A stretch of 47,529 bases of DNA, taken from a virus. Below are positions 28,326 through 37,323 of this stretch, piece by piece. The stretch is taken from the IMG/VR virus record IMGVR_UViG_3300009082_000007, positions 1-47,529 of that record; one strand, 5' to 3'. A program made the translations under genes and the position numbers. A model generated the notes under the pieces. It was not told where the DNA came from and made no database searches. It saw only the letters and a list, made by a program, of their open reading frames with translations. Position 1 is the first letter of the stretch, and every line of letters begins with the position of its first letter.

Positions 28326-28352
28326 AGCTTAAACAGAAAGAAGGAGAAAGAG

Positions 28353-28703
28353 ATGAGTCCCTATCTCGAAAAGATTCTCGTCACCTTAGACGAGACAAAG
28401 GCTGACTGGAGAGAGTTGTTTAACCCACCTTTCTCTGTCAAGGAAGTTTTAGAGCTCTTGAAAGACCTGATACAAGTCGCTGAGTCTGTCATCACATCAC
28501 CTGGCTCTGGTGAAGACAAGCATGCTGTGGTGAAGGAAGCCTTCTTGTATCTGGATGAGCAGTATCAGCTTGTGGACAAGATGGATGATGCAATAAAGCT
28601 GCCTTTCTATCTCGAACCCTTCGATGGGAAGCTGATCCGTGCAGCGATTGATCTTCTCATCGTGGCTATGGTGAAGGTGTTCAATGCAACCATTTGGAAG
28701 TAG
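28353..28703 (+). CDS. Small protein of the lysis cluster, membrane-associated
   Basis: 116 residues, helical. The end (FDGKLIRAAIDLLIVAMVKVFNATIWK) is hydrophobic and could insert in or lie along the membrane. The sequence KLPFYLEPFDGKLIRAAIDLL resembles phage proteins encoded by endolysin genes. GAAGGAGAAA precedes the ATG. Function unproven. Confidence 0.6.
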   Translation: MSPYLEKILVTLDETKADWRELFNPPFSVKEVLELLKDLIQVAESVITSPGSGEDKHAVVKEAFLYLDEQYQLVDKMDDAIKLPFYLEPFDGKLIRAAIDLLIVAMVKVFNATIWK

Positions 28704-29087
28704 ATGAAGTGTGCAAATCTCAATCTGCGGATTCTTCAAGGATCCAATTTTGAAGGGATTTTTACCGTTCGGGATGCGGGCGGAAACCCTGTAGATCTTA
28801 CTGGATATGAGGCTCGATTGCAGGCGAGGGAGCTTACTAATCTAAGTACTGTTTTGTTTAGATGGCTTAGTATTATATATGATCCTGGTGGATTAGAAGC
28901 TCTTGTGGACCCAGTCCTCACAATGGGTGGAGCTGCAGGAACGATCTCTGTTCTTGTTATTGGGGCTGTAACAGCTGCCTATTCCTTCACCATTGGATCC
29001 TATGACCTGGAAGTTTATGATGTTTCTGGCAATGTATATAGGGTTTGCCAGGGCTACGTTGAATTGAGTAAAGAGGTAACAAGATAA
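28704..29087 (+). CDS. Baseplate/fibre-associated Ig-like protein
   Basis: 127 residues. LRILQGSNFEGIFTVRDAGG, NPVDLTGYEARLQARE and FTIGSYDLEVYDVSG fit a beta-sandwich domain found in many phages upstream of tail fibre genes. The end VELSKEVTR is typical. Starts 1 base after the previous stop and overlaps the fibre gene by 1 base, so it probably makes a connector or fibre base. Confidence 0.7.
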   Translation: MKCANLNLRILQGSNFEGIFTVRDAGGNPVDLTGYEARLQARELTNLSTVLFRWLSIIYDPGGLEALVDPVLTMGGAAGTISVLVIGAVTAAYSFTIGSYDLEVYDVSGNVYRVCQGYVELSKEVTR

Positions 29088-30901
29088 TGGCAGGTCCTTC
29101 CATTTACAGAGTTGACTTTCGGGAAGTTGTGTTCTCTGGAAGTGTTGGCTCCATGCAAGAACCATCCGGACTCGTTGCAGTTGCAGAGATAGATGGTGTG
29201 CGGTTCCGTTGGGATTATGCTTATATAATTCCATACTATTACCAGATCCGGTACCAGGTAGAAACTGATGGATGGGGAAACTGGATAAATCTTGGTGGGG
29301 CTGTCACGGACTTCAGAGGTCTCACTCTTGCCGAGAAGAATGCTCATAATACAGGAGTGAACCTTGCCAATATACAGGCACAGCTTAGAATAACTGATGG
29401 AGCTGGACATTATAGTGTTGCAACGCTGAGTGCAAATGCCGATGCACTTCGTGGAAACATTTTATCTGGTGATATTGTTGATGGGAATATCACCACTGCA
29501 AAAGTGGCAGATGCTGGAATTACTGCAGATAAGATATTAAACAGTGCAGTCACTGGATCTAAGATCCTTCCAGGTACCATCACCGGACCGAAGTTGCAGG
29601 ATGGAACAGTCGGCACTACACAGTTATCAAATGACAGCGTAGATGGATACAAGCTTGCAAATCTTGCAGTAAGTGAAGGTAAGATTGCAAATCTTGCTGT
29701 GACGGCTGGAAAACTGGCTGCGAATGCAGTGGAAACTGCAAAAATAAAAGACCTTAATGTTACTAATGCGAAGATTGAGGCTGGAAGTGGAACTACTGGA
29801 ATTCAGGTTGCCAAACTTCATACAGATACAACTGCAAGAATGTTCGAAAGTGCTGGAAGGGCAAAGCTGGATGCTGTTCTTCCGGTTACAATAAATAATC
29901 TCGATGCGACGGATAAAATCCTTATTAGTGGAGTTCACGATAACATTGGAACCAACAAAGCTGCCATCAAAACATCTCTTCTTCTTAATCTTGTGGAGAA
30001 TCTCACTGCAGAAAATCAATGCTCTGCAGGTATAACATCCGCCATAACCACTGCCAAGCAACTTGTTCTCTACACGAATATCCTTGCGAAGATCAATGCA
30101 AGTGCTGAAGCAACCAAGATTCAAGAAACTGCCATTGATAAAGTTCTTGGCGTGCAAGTTTATAATAGTGCAAAAACATTGGCATTATTCAATGCCGCTG
30201 GGAATGTTATAACCGGTATTGAAAGCGGTGCTGTTGTTCTCACGCCTGCGATGATTCATAGGGCTATGACTGTTACTGGTGGTGGGAGGTCTAGAAAATT
30301 AGACTTGGCTGATATTGACAACGGTAATCTCGACAATATAAATGATGGCGCTACCTATGGAAAGACCACCCTTGCACAGGCGATTGCAGCTGGATATGCA
30401 GTGGCTGGTTTGCATACCACCGGTGCTAATAAGGTTGGTTCTTATTATTCCGTATCCGGTCTTACCAAAACCCCTCTACAAATCGAGAATAGATGTGATG
30501 CAAGAAGGATTGTCTGGGCTGAGCAGAAAACTGGCACGGGAACTTTTGATTTTGATGTAATCACGTATGCTCCGGGTGCACCTGGTTGGGAAACACAGAG
30601 AGTCATTAGATTGATTTTCCAGAAGGGAGATGCCACTGTATACTACAAGACACTTGCAAAGTCTGATTTGTGGACTGGGAAGATCCGTATTTTGGTCTAT
30701 GATGATGCTGGGTCTTTGATAGTTACTGGGACAGGCACGACTCTTAATAATGCTGCCTACAATCCTTTCGAGGCAAGTGCTGATATTGGGACGGCTGGTT
30801 TTGTAGAACATGATATTTACGATATTGCTATTCAGCTTTACGCCGAAGGTCCTGCTGAAGATTCTTTCATGAAAGGTGGTGTGGCTAGTGTTTCCGTCTG
30901 A
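29087..30901 (+). CDS. Tail fibre / tail spike protein
   Basis: 604 residues. Residues 125-240 hold pseudo-repeats of the type ITADKILNSAVTGSKILPGT and VSEGKIANLAVTAGKLAANA, the heptad-like triple-helix pattern of phage fibres. N-terminal ~110 residues (WDYAYIIPYYYQIRYQVETD) form a beta domain likely to attach to the tail. The C-terminal 150 residues (from about RRIVWAEQKTGTGTFDFDV) form a beta-rich tip domain that probably contacts the host receptor. The 3' end overlaps the terminase gene by 14 bases. Confidence 0.82.
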   Translation: MAGPSIYRVDFREVVFSGSVGSMQEPSGLVAVAEIDGVRFRWDYAYIIPYYYQIRYQVETDGWGNWINLGGAVTDFRGLTLAEKNAHNTGVNLANIQAQLRITDGAGHYSVATLSANADALRGNILSGDIVDGNITTAKVADAGITADKILNSAVTGSKILPGTITGPKLQDGTVGTTQLSNDSVDGYKLANLAVSEGKIANLAVTAGKLAANAVETAKIKDLNVTNAKIEAGSGTTGIQVAKLHTDTTARMFESAGRAKLDAVLPVTINNLDATDKILISGVHDNIGTNKAAIKTSLLLNLVENLTAENQCSAGITSAITTAKQLVLYTNILAKINASAEATKIQETAIDKVLGVQVYNSAKTLALFNAAGNVITGIESGAVVLTPAMIHRAMTVTGGGRSRKLDLADIDNGNLDNINDGATYGKTTLAQAIAAGYAVAGLHTTGANKVGSYYSVSGLTKTPLQIENRCDARRIVWAEQKTGTGTFDFDVITYAPGAPGWETQRVIRLIFQKGDATVYYKTLAKSDLWTGKIRILVYDDAGSLIVTGTGTTLNNAAYNPFEASADIGTAGFVEHDIYDIAIQLYAEGPAEDSFMKGGVASVSV

Positions 30902-32438
30902 TAGATATGTAGAAGAACTCCAGAACGATGCCACTTTCCAGGAGGTAATGGTTGAACTTTCTAATAATACTGGTCTATGGTGTAGAATAGTATTCCCTAG
31001 AAGGTTCAAACGAAGTTTTAGTAAGTACCATGAAATGCTCTTTGAAGCGTTGGACGATCGAAGTATCAAGAAATTATTGGTGATTGCACACCGTGACTTT
31101 GGGAAGACATCTATATTACAACTTGGATATGCTTCTAAAGAGATTCTATTTGACTATGCGTCTTTTGTAGTGCCTATAAGTTGTAGTGCCACCCATGCTA
31201 TTATGCAGTCGGAAAATTTGAAGAAGGCTATTGTATCCAACGATTTTATACGGAAGCATTGGGGCGAATTAAGACCAGAGGAAAGGGAAGCTTGGTTTTC
31301 TAAGAACCTTTGGACTATGAAATTACAAGGAGCGGAGCAAGAAAAGATCATAGTTCCAAGAGGTTCTTTACAACAACTTCGTGGATTGATTTATGGAGAC
31401 AGCCGTCCAAACCTTATATTAGTTGATGACTTGGAAGATCCACAGAAATTGTTGTCGGAGGAAATGCGTGATAAGCAGAGAAAGTGGTTCTTTGGATCTA
31501 TGGAGAACATCGTAGATATTGCAGAAGAAGATTGGCGTACTATTGTTATGGGAACCCTCGTTCACTTGGATTGTTTATTGGCGAGACTTCGTGAAGATAA
31601 AGATAATTGGACAACTGTAAATCTTCCACTCTGTGATAGATCTTACCACACTCTCTGGCCTGAACGGTTTAGTCAGGAAAAGGTGGATGGAATGATAGCT
31701 GGCGCTCGAGCGCAGAAGCAGTTCGGTTTATGGTGTATGGAGTATATGAACGAAATTGTGCCGGGTGATGATCAGAGTTTCCATGAAGATATGTTTGTAA
31801 GGTATGATCCAAATGTTATAAATCTCAACGACCATAATATAGCGGAGAATTTGGTAATTGTAGACCCTGCAAAAACAGCAGAGTTGAGAAGTGCAGATAG
31901 TGGAATGGTCGCCGTTGGTGTTGGATTGAAAGAGAACTTGTTTTTTGTTCGCGAAGCGAAGGGTGAGAAGTATGAACCTGCTCAATTGATAGATGAAACC
32001 TTTGCTATGGCTATTAGGAATAGGGCAAGAATTATAGCTATTGAAGTTACTGGAATTGAAAATTGGATAAAGCATCCCTTCATGGATATGGCGGAGAAGA
32101 AGGGATATAAATTCCACTTCATTTGGCTTAAAGCCAAAGGGAAGAAGGAATTTAGAGTTCGACAGTTACTACCATATTATAGCAGACAGCATTTTAGGCA
32201 TTCTCCTCTTTGTGCAGCTCTCGAACAGCAACTTCTAGCATTTCCATACTCCCAACTCTGGGACATAATGGATGCTCTTGCATATTTACCATCCATTCTG
32301 GAAGACTTTGAGGTGTACTTTCAATATTATGGTGGTGATGAAAGTAAGCAGTTGGAGGAGGAAATTAAAGAAATTCTTCGGATGGATAAAGAGGAAGAAG
32401 AGTTGGACGAAGAAGAAGGATGGCGGATCTTAAAATGA
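30888..32438 (+). CDS. terL: Terminase large subunit
   Basis: 516 residues from GTG at 30888 (AGGTGG upstream; an earlier GTG at 30876 is possible). ATPase half: Walker A AHRDFGKTS and Walker B LILVDDLED. Nuclease half: VIVDPAKT with its Asp, IIAIEVTG and DIMDALAYLP, the RNase H-like metal ligands. The C-terminus is highly acidic (EEIKEILRMDKEEEELDEEE). It cuts and pumps genome DNA into the prohead. It is separated from the small subunit gene by a 5-kb lysis/fibre cassette, an unusual arrangement. Confidence 0.92.
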   Translation: MFPSDRYVEELQNDATFQEVMVELSNNTGLWCRIVFPRRFKRSFSKYHEMLFEALDDRSIKKLLVIAHRDFGKTSILQLGYASKEILFDYASFVVPISCSATHAIMQSENLKKAIVSNDFIRKHWGELRPEEREAWFSKNLWTMKLQGAEQEKIIVPRGSLQQLRGLIYGDSRPNLILVDDLEDPQKLLSEEMRDKQRKWFFGSMENIVDIAEEDWRTIVMGTLVHLDCLLARLREDKDNWTTVNLPLCDRSYHTLWPERFSQEKVDGMIAGARAQKQFGLWCMEYMNEIVPGDDQSFHEDMFVRYDPNVINLNDHNIAENLVIVDPAKTAELRSADSGMVAVGVGLKENLFFVREAKGEKYEPAQLIDETFAMAIRNRARIIAIEVTGIENWIKHPFMDMAEKKGYKFHFIWLKAKGKKEFRVRQLLPYYSRQHFRHSPLCAALEQQLLAFPYSQLWDIMDALAYLPSILEDFEVYFQYYGGDESKQLEEEIKEILRMDKEEEELDEEEGWRILK

Positions 32439-32467
32439 TCCCTTTGTCTTATTTTAGACCATAGCAT
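32438..32467 (+). repeat. 31-bp palindrome family, copy 6
   Basis: Arms ATCCCTTTG and GACCATAGCAT around TCTTATTTTA; the least symmetric member. It begins in the last base of the terminase gene and lies just upstream of the portal start, followed by TTAACAGTG, as at copy 5. Confidence 0.78.
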
Positions 32468-32482
32468 TTAACAGTGTGGAAA

Positions 32483-34498
32483 ATGGGAAACGGCTATAAA
32501 TATACAAGTCCAGAAAATTGGGCGAGTGATAAAGGGGATATGTATTCCCAGAATTATCACTATAAATACCATGATAATCTGGATTTGAAGCCTGGAAGTG
32601 AACTCCATGAAAGGATTGTTCGCCACGTCATGGAGAGGGCTCAAGCTTCGTACGATGTTATATCTAAAAAATTCAGTACATTTGAGCAGATGGATCGTGT
32701 TGTGACTGCATATATTCCGGCGGATGAATCTACAGACACGAAGGATGTTGGTGAAGACACAGACAAAACTGTTAAAACTGTTATAGTTCCTGTTTCCTAT
32801 GCAATTTTGGAGACTATGCTCTCCCAAGTGGTGACTGCATTTCTAGATCTTCCTATGATGAGATATGCCGGAGAAGGTGATAAAGCTATCGTAAAAGCTG
32901 CTTTAATGGAGAAGGTTGTTGAAAGACAGTGCGTACTGAATAAGATTGGTCTTCCAATACATACAGCTGGAAGAGATAGCTTGCTGTATGGCTTTGGTCC
33001 TGTGGTTCCTAGCTGGATGATAAGAACTGGAAAGCGTGTGGTGACATATGAAGAGCCAACTGGATTAGGGGAAACCTTCGATATTTATAGTGCTCTTGGG
33101 TTGGAACCAGAAGCTGCACCAACTGGGAAGTTGGGACGTCGTCTTGAGGAAGGAACCCTTTGGGAAGGCAACGAATTAACAGCGATAGATCCATATCTTT
33201 ACCTTCCGGATGTTAGTGTTGGAATAGAAGAACCCAATAAAGGTGAGAGGGTTGGCTGGATTGGGAGGGAAAATTTGGTTTCTCTTCGGCAGGAAGAAAC
33301 TCAAAAGGATTCAGATCTTATAAACATTAAGTATCTCCAACACTATCCAGCCCGTGGTGTATCAACTTCTAGTATTATTCTGAACGATAGATATAAAAGG
33401 GACGAAAAACACGGAATCACTGAAGAAGACCATGCGACAACGGTGGATACTAACTTTGATGTAGTGTATTCTTTCCAGAGACTCATTCCGAAGTACTGGA
33501 ATCTTGGTTCTGGCACGAAACCAGAGATATGGATGTTTGCAGTTGCCTGCGATTGTGTTCTAATAAAGGCAAAACCACTAGAATTCCCGTATGATTCTGA
33601 GATTCCGGTGAAGGTGTTGGCTCCAGAATTCGATGGACATAGTATTCTGCCTACAAGTAGGATAGAAATCAATTATGGGATGCAAGACACGGTGGATTTC
33701 CTGTATAGTTCTCATATGGAGAACGTGAAGAGGGCTATAAATGATATGCTTATTTATGATCCATCTGTTCTTGTAAGTTCTGACATCCTCAAGCCTGGTG
33801 CTGGCAAGAGAATCCGAATGAGAAGGAGTGCTTGGGGTATAAAGGATGCACGATCGTCTATATTTCAAGTGCCTGCACAGGACTTTACGAGGAATCACTT
33901 ATCGGATGCTATGCTTTCTGTGGATTTAATGTATAGAGCCACGCCGGCGTCGGAGACTAGGCAGGGAAATATCAGAAAACAAGGTGAAAGAGTATCCGCT
34001 GCTGAGGTGCAGTCTACACAAATGGGTTCTTTTACAAGGATAGACCGGTCAATAAAGATAGCATCCATGCAAGTTATGCAGGATCTTGCACGATTATTCT
34101 GCTGGTCGACCCAGTGGAGGATGTCCCAGAGTGTTTGGGTGAGTCTCACTGGAAGATATGAGAAGCAACTGCGGGCTGAATATGGTGAAGAAACAACTGG
34201 TATGAATGTTCAGCCGGCGGATTTAGTGGCTGATATAATGGCTATACCACACAGTTTACCATCTTCCTATATAGACAATCCGAAGTGGTGGATAGAATTG
34301 AGTAAGATGGCTTTTACGCAGCCGGAATTGGTTCGAAAACTTAGTAGTGTACGTATCTGGCTGCATCTGGCTAGAACCCTCGGTGCAAGAAATGCAGATG
34401 AATTCCAAAGAACCGAGCTGGAAACGCAGGTTGTGGATGATGAGACGGCTATGCTGGAAGCTCAGAGGGGAAATATAAAACCATTACCGGGGTCGTAA
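32483..34498 (+). CDS. Portal protein
   Basis: About 671 residues. MERAQASYDVISKKFSTFEQ, then VPVSYAILETMLSQVVTAFL and a long helix/clip region including GMQDTVDFLYSSHMENVKRA are typical of podovirus-type portal (head-tail connector) proteins. It follows terL and precedes the scaffold gene. ATG at 32483 chosen; a GTG at 32474 is an alternative, and neither has a strong ribosome binding site. It forms the dodecameric DNA channel (family knowledge). Confidence 0.85.
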   Translation: MGNGYKYTSPENWASDKGDMYSQNYHYKYHDNLDLKPGSELHERIVRHVMERAQASYDVISKKFSTFEQMDRVVTAYIPADESTDTKDVGEDTDKTVKTVIVPVSYAILETMLSQVVTAFLDLPMMRYAGEGDKAIVKAALMEKVVERQCVLNKIGLPIHTAGRDSLLYGFGPVVPSWMIRTGKRVVTYEEPTGLGETFDIYSALGLEPEAAPTGKLGRRLEEGTLWEGNELTAIDPYLYLPDVSVGIEEPNKGERVGWIGRENLVSLRQEETQKDSDLINIKYLQHYPARGVSTSSIILNDRYKRDEKHGITEEDHATTVDTNFDVVYSFQRLIPKYWNLGSGTKPEIWMFAVACDCVLIKAKPLEFPYDSEIPVKVLAPEFDGHSILPTSRIEINYGMQDTVDFLYSSHMENVKRAINDMLIYDPSVLVSSDILKPGAGKRIRMRRSAWGIKDARSSIFQVPAQDFTRNHLSDAMLSVDLMYRATPASETRQGNIRKQGERVSAAEVQSTQMGSFTRIDRSIKIASMQVMQDLARLFCWSTQWRMSQSVWVSLTGRYEKQLRAEYGEETTGMNVQPADLVADIMAIPHSLPSSYIDNPKWWIELSKMAFTQPELVRKLSSVRIWLHLARTLGARNADEFQRTELETQVVDDETAMLEAQRGNIKPLPGS

Positions 34499-34971
34499 TG
34501 TTTGTAGTAATAAGTCTTGTCGTATTGGCTCTTGCGATTTGTGTTTTGAGCTATCTTCTTTGGAAACAGAAACCAGCCTTGGAATTTATAAAGGTGGGGT
34601 CTCCAAAAGTGGAAGATGATAATAACGGAAATAAACCAGTCTTGGTTTATACAACTTCAGAATCCGACACTGATGAGGATACATCCCTTGACCCAGGCGA
34701 ACTCCTGGCACTCTTTGATAGCCCTGGCTGGAAGTTTTATATGAGGGAGATGTTTGGAGTTGTCGGAACATTACGGAATTCTTTAGAATTTGAGTGTGAT
34801 GAGTCCACAGCTGAAGGGAGACGGAAAGCCCTCTTTACAAGAGGTCAGTTGACTGCGTTCCGGGCTATGATAGCATGGGCTGCCACCATAAAAGATGAGA
34901 TAGATGTAGAAGAATCAATAAAGGAAGGATCCGTGAGTGAAAGGGTCCTAGCAAACAGAAGAACCAAATAA
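34498..34971 (+). CDS. Hypothetical protein with N-terminal membrane span
   Basis: 157 residues. Residues 2-22 are a membrane helix (FVVISLVVLALAICVLSYLL) followed by a polar linker and a folded domain with LLALFDSPGWKFYMREMFGV and FTRGQLTAFRAMIAWAAT. The start overlaps the portal stop by one base. Between portal and scaffold, a head-assembly or minor virion protein would be expected, but a membrane anchor there is unusual. Confidence 0.65.
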   Translation: MFVVISLVVLALAICVLSYLLWKQKPALEFIKVGSPKVEDDNNGNKPVLVYTTSESDTDEDTSLDPGELLALFDSPGWKFYMREMFGVVGTLRNSLEFECDESTAEGRRKALFTRGQLTAFRAMIAWAATIKDEIDVEESIKEGSVSERVLANRRTK

Positions 34972-34982
34972 GGAGAAGTTTA

Positions 34983-35945
34983 ATGGGAAGTGATCTCGCA
35001 AGCTCTATGGCTGAGGATTTGAACCCTAATTTGGGCAAAGATCAGCAAACGAGCGATAAAGGTCAGGCTGCGGAGAAGTCCGAAGGTGGGGAGGTTGAGA
35101 AAGAAGAAACTGTCGGTAGTGGATCTTCCACTGTCGATGAAATGTTGTCCCTTGGTGAGGAGGATAAAACCGATGAGGACGAGTCTGAAGATTCTACAGA
35201 GGACAAGTCAGAAGTCATTCAGGAAGCTGAGGACAAAGACAAGACCGACGAGCAGCACAAGACCGATGAGACAAGATCTTCCGAGTTTACGCCGGATGTT
35301 CTTGCAGAGCTTAGTGAAGTAGCAGCAAGGATTGGGTGGGGACAAGCGGTTGAGAAGCCAACTGTAGAAGGTAAGAAGGAAGATAAAGCTCCTGCCGGGA
35401 AGGGTGTGGAGGAGTCAGGTGGTGGTAGTCAAGGAATCGCAGAAATTGATTTCTTCAAGGATATTCCTGCAGATGCAGAAATAGATCGGAAGGCAATCAA
35501 TAAATCCCTTAACATGGCTGTCCAGAGTCAGGCTGAGCTTATGTTGAAGCAGGTTCCGGGTATGATTTCTGGAGCTGTCCAGTACCAGCTTGGAATGATG
35601 ATGCTTGTGAATAAGTTTTATTCGGACAATCCAGACTTGGATTCTGTGACTCGATCTGATGGAAGTAAGGTTAGCCTTCGTCCGTTGGTTGGACAGATTG
35701 CTCAAGAGCTGGCTGCTTCTAAGCCAGAGTTGGCAAATGACCCTGTAAAATTGTACGAAGCAACAGCCGTGAGAATGCGGGAGAAATTCGGCATTCGTAA
35801 GAATGTAGCTGCAAGACCACAGGGTGCTAATTTTAGGGGTACACCACCCAGACAAGATGGACCTCGCGTAGGTGGAGGTCCTAGAAAGTTATCTACACGC
35901 CAGGATGATTTGGAATACTCCAGAAAAACTGGGCGTAGATATTAA
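34983..35945 (+). CDS. Scaffolding protein
   Basis: 320 residues. The N-terminal 150 are acidic and low complexity (EDKTDEDESEDSTEDKSE), the middle helical (IDRKAINKSLNMAVQSQAEL), and the C-terminus basic (GPRKLSTRQDDLEYSRKTGR). That acidic-helical-basic layout, together with the position between portal and capsid genes, is the usual sign of a capsid scaffold. Confidence 0.8.
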   Translation: MGSDLASSMAEDLNPNLGKDQQTSDKGQAAEKSEGGEVEKEETVGSGSSTVDEMLSLGEEDKTDEDESEDSTEDKSEVIQEAEDKDKTDEQHKTDETRSSEFTPDVLAELSEVAARIGWGQAVEKPTVEGKKEDKAPAGKGVEESGGGSQGIAEIDFFKDIPADAEIDRKAINKSLNMAVQSQAELMLKQVPGMISGAVQYQLGMMMLVNKFYSDNPDLDSVTRSDGSKVSLRPLVGQIAQELAASKPELANDPVKLYEATAVRMREKFGIRKNVAARPQGANFRGTPPRQDGPRVGGGPRKLSTRQDDLEYSRKTGRRY

Positions 35946-35969
35946 CTGACAATCAGGAGGAGTTAGAAA

Positions 35970-36344
35970 ATGAGTTTCGAAAATCAAGCGCTCAATCAGA
36001 GTGTGGACGCAGTTCCAAACAAGATTATACACCCTGTGGTAACTACATCTCTTAAGGTGTATGAACAGGTTGTGTATGTTAGTACTGTCGATGCGCATGT
36101 TACGATCACGATGCCTCCAGTGGCGGAAGCCGCAGGTAGGATTTATTCCATCATGTGCATTTTGAGAACTGGTTCTTATGATGTTACCATCACAGATTAC
36201 AAGGACGACACTGGCAATGCCACTAAAGCCCATGGTGATCTTGGTAATGCAAACCTTGTTCTCAATGCAGCTAACGAGCATGTAATTCTGTATTCCGACG
36301 GCGTTGCTTGGCATCTGCTCAACAATGTCACCAACATTAGTTAA
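35970..36344 (+). CDS. Putative capsid decoration or head-fibre-like protein
   Basis: 124 residues, nearly all beta (VVYVSTVDAHVTITMPPVAE, YDVTITDYKD, NANLVLNAANEHVILYSDG). The pattern is close to small beta-sandwich or head-fibre domains attached to phage capsids. AGGAGGAG precedes the ATG. Lies between scaffold and the beta-helix gene in the head module. Confidence 0.62.
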   Translation: MSFENQALNQSVDAVPNKIIHPVVTTSLKVYEQVVYVSTVDAHVTITMPPVAEAAGRIYSIMCILRTGSYDVTITDYKDDTGNATKAHGDLGNANLVLNAANEHVILYSDGVAWHLLNNVTNIS

Positions 36345-36356
36345 GGAGGTGCTGAT

Positions 36357-37280
36357 ATGAGCCGAGCAGGAATGTTTATGAGAGAACCCTTTGGGCTCTC
36401 TATTCAGGGTGATAATTGGATGTTAAAGGGTAAATCCCTTTATGCCAATAATATCATCGCCCCGACGCCTGGTAAAATTTACTATGTGTCTGTGGCAACA
36501 GGTGCGGATACGTACCTTGGTACGTCTTGGAAGAAACCTTACAAGACCATTGCAAAAGCAATAACCATGGTGAACACTGGAGGTTTTAGCAATAATCTGA
36601 TTATTGTGGCTCCAGGAACGTATCCAGAAAGCCTCACACCACCGACGGTGGGCTGTATGATCCTTGGGGTAGGGAGTTTTGGCAGTGTTGCACAGCCACT
36701 GATATCACCAGCTGCTGGGGATCCAGTAGTTGGAGCTGTTAGTAAACTAGCGTTGATAAACCTCAGGTTTCAATCTAACGCTGTAAATACTAACTGTTTG
36801 AATTTAACTACAGTTCAGGATATGCTTGTTGAGAACTGTACATTCATCTCCAACAATGCCACAACTGGTGGGAATGCGATCGATGTAGAGACATCGATGT
36901 ATGATAGTGTTATCAAGGGTTGTTACTTTACTACTTTAGAGGCTGGAACTCCATTCCTTAAGGGGATCTATATCACTAAAGCAGCTAGAAACCTAATCAT
37001 TGGTAACATTATTACTGGTTTAAAGGTCAATGCCACTGCTAGAGGTATTCATATAGTGGCTTCTACCGGCCCTGCTTATTTAGATAACATTATCAAGGAT
37101 AATATTATCTATATTGGGGCAGCTGGGGAAGGTATCACTGATGCCGATTCTATGTCTCTAATTATAGGGAATAGAATAATGACGGTGGCTGGTACTAGCA
37201 TGACAGCAGCTGCAGGTTCTATGATAGATAATAAGTGGCATAATGCAACAGCATGTGTTACTGTATTTGCTGAGACCTAG
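36357..37280 (+). CDS. Right-handed beta-helix protein of the head module
   Basis: 307 residues. IYYVSVATGADTYLGTSWKK PYKTIAKAI-type opening (GTSWKKPYKTIAKAITMVNT) followed by APGTYPESLTPPTVGCMILG and rungs such as LVENCTFISNNATTGGNAID, VIKGCYFTT and LIIGNIITGLKVN is the pattern of pectin-lyase-fold beta-helix proteins. No catalytic residues stand out. Its place between scaffold and major capsid genes suggests a capsid-surface adornment rather than a tail spike; either remains possible. AAGGAGG precedes its ATG. Confidence 0.78.
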   Translation: MSRAGMFMREPFGLSIQGDNWMLKGKSLYANNIIAPTPGKIYYVSVATGADTYLGTSWKKPYKTIAKAITMVNTGGFSNNLIIVAPGTYPESLTPPTVGCMILGVGSFGSVAQPLISPAAGDPVVGAVSKLALINLRFQSNAVNTNCLNLTTVQDMLVENCTFISNNATTGGNAIDVETSMYDSVIKGCYFTTLEAGTPFLKGIYITKAARNLIIGNIITGLKVNATARGIHIVASTGPAYLDNIIKDNIIYIGAAGEGITDADSMSLIIGNRIMTVAGTSMTAAAGSMIDNKWHNATACVTVFAET

Positions 37281-37323
37281 CAGCGAACGGTTTTTCTTTT
37301 GAAAATAAGAGAAGGAGTTTGAA

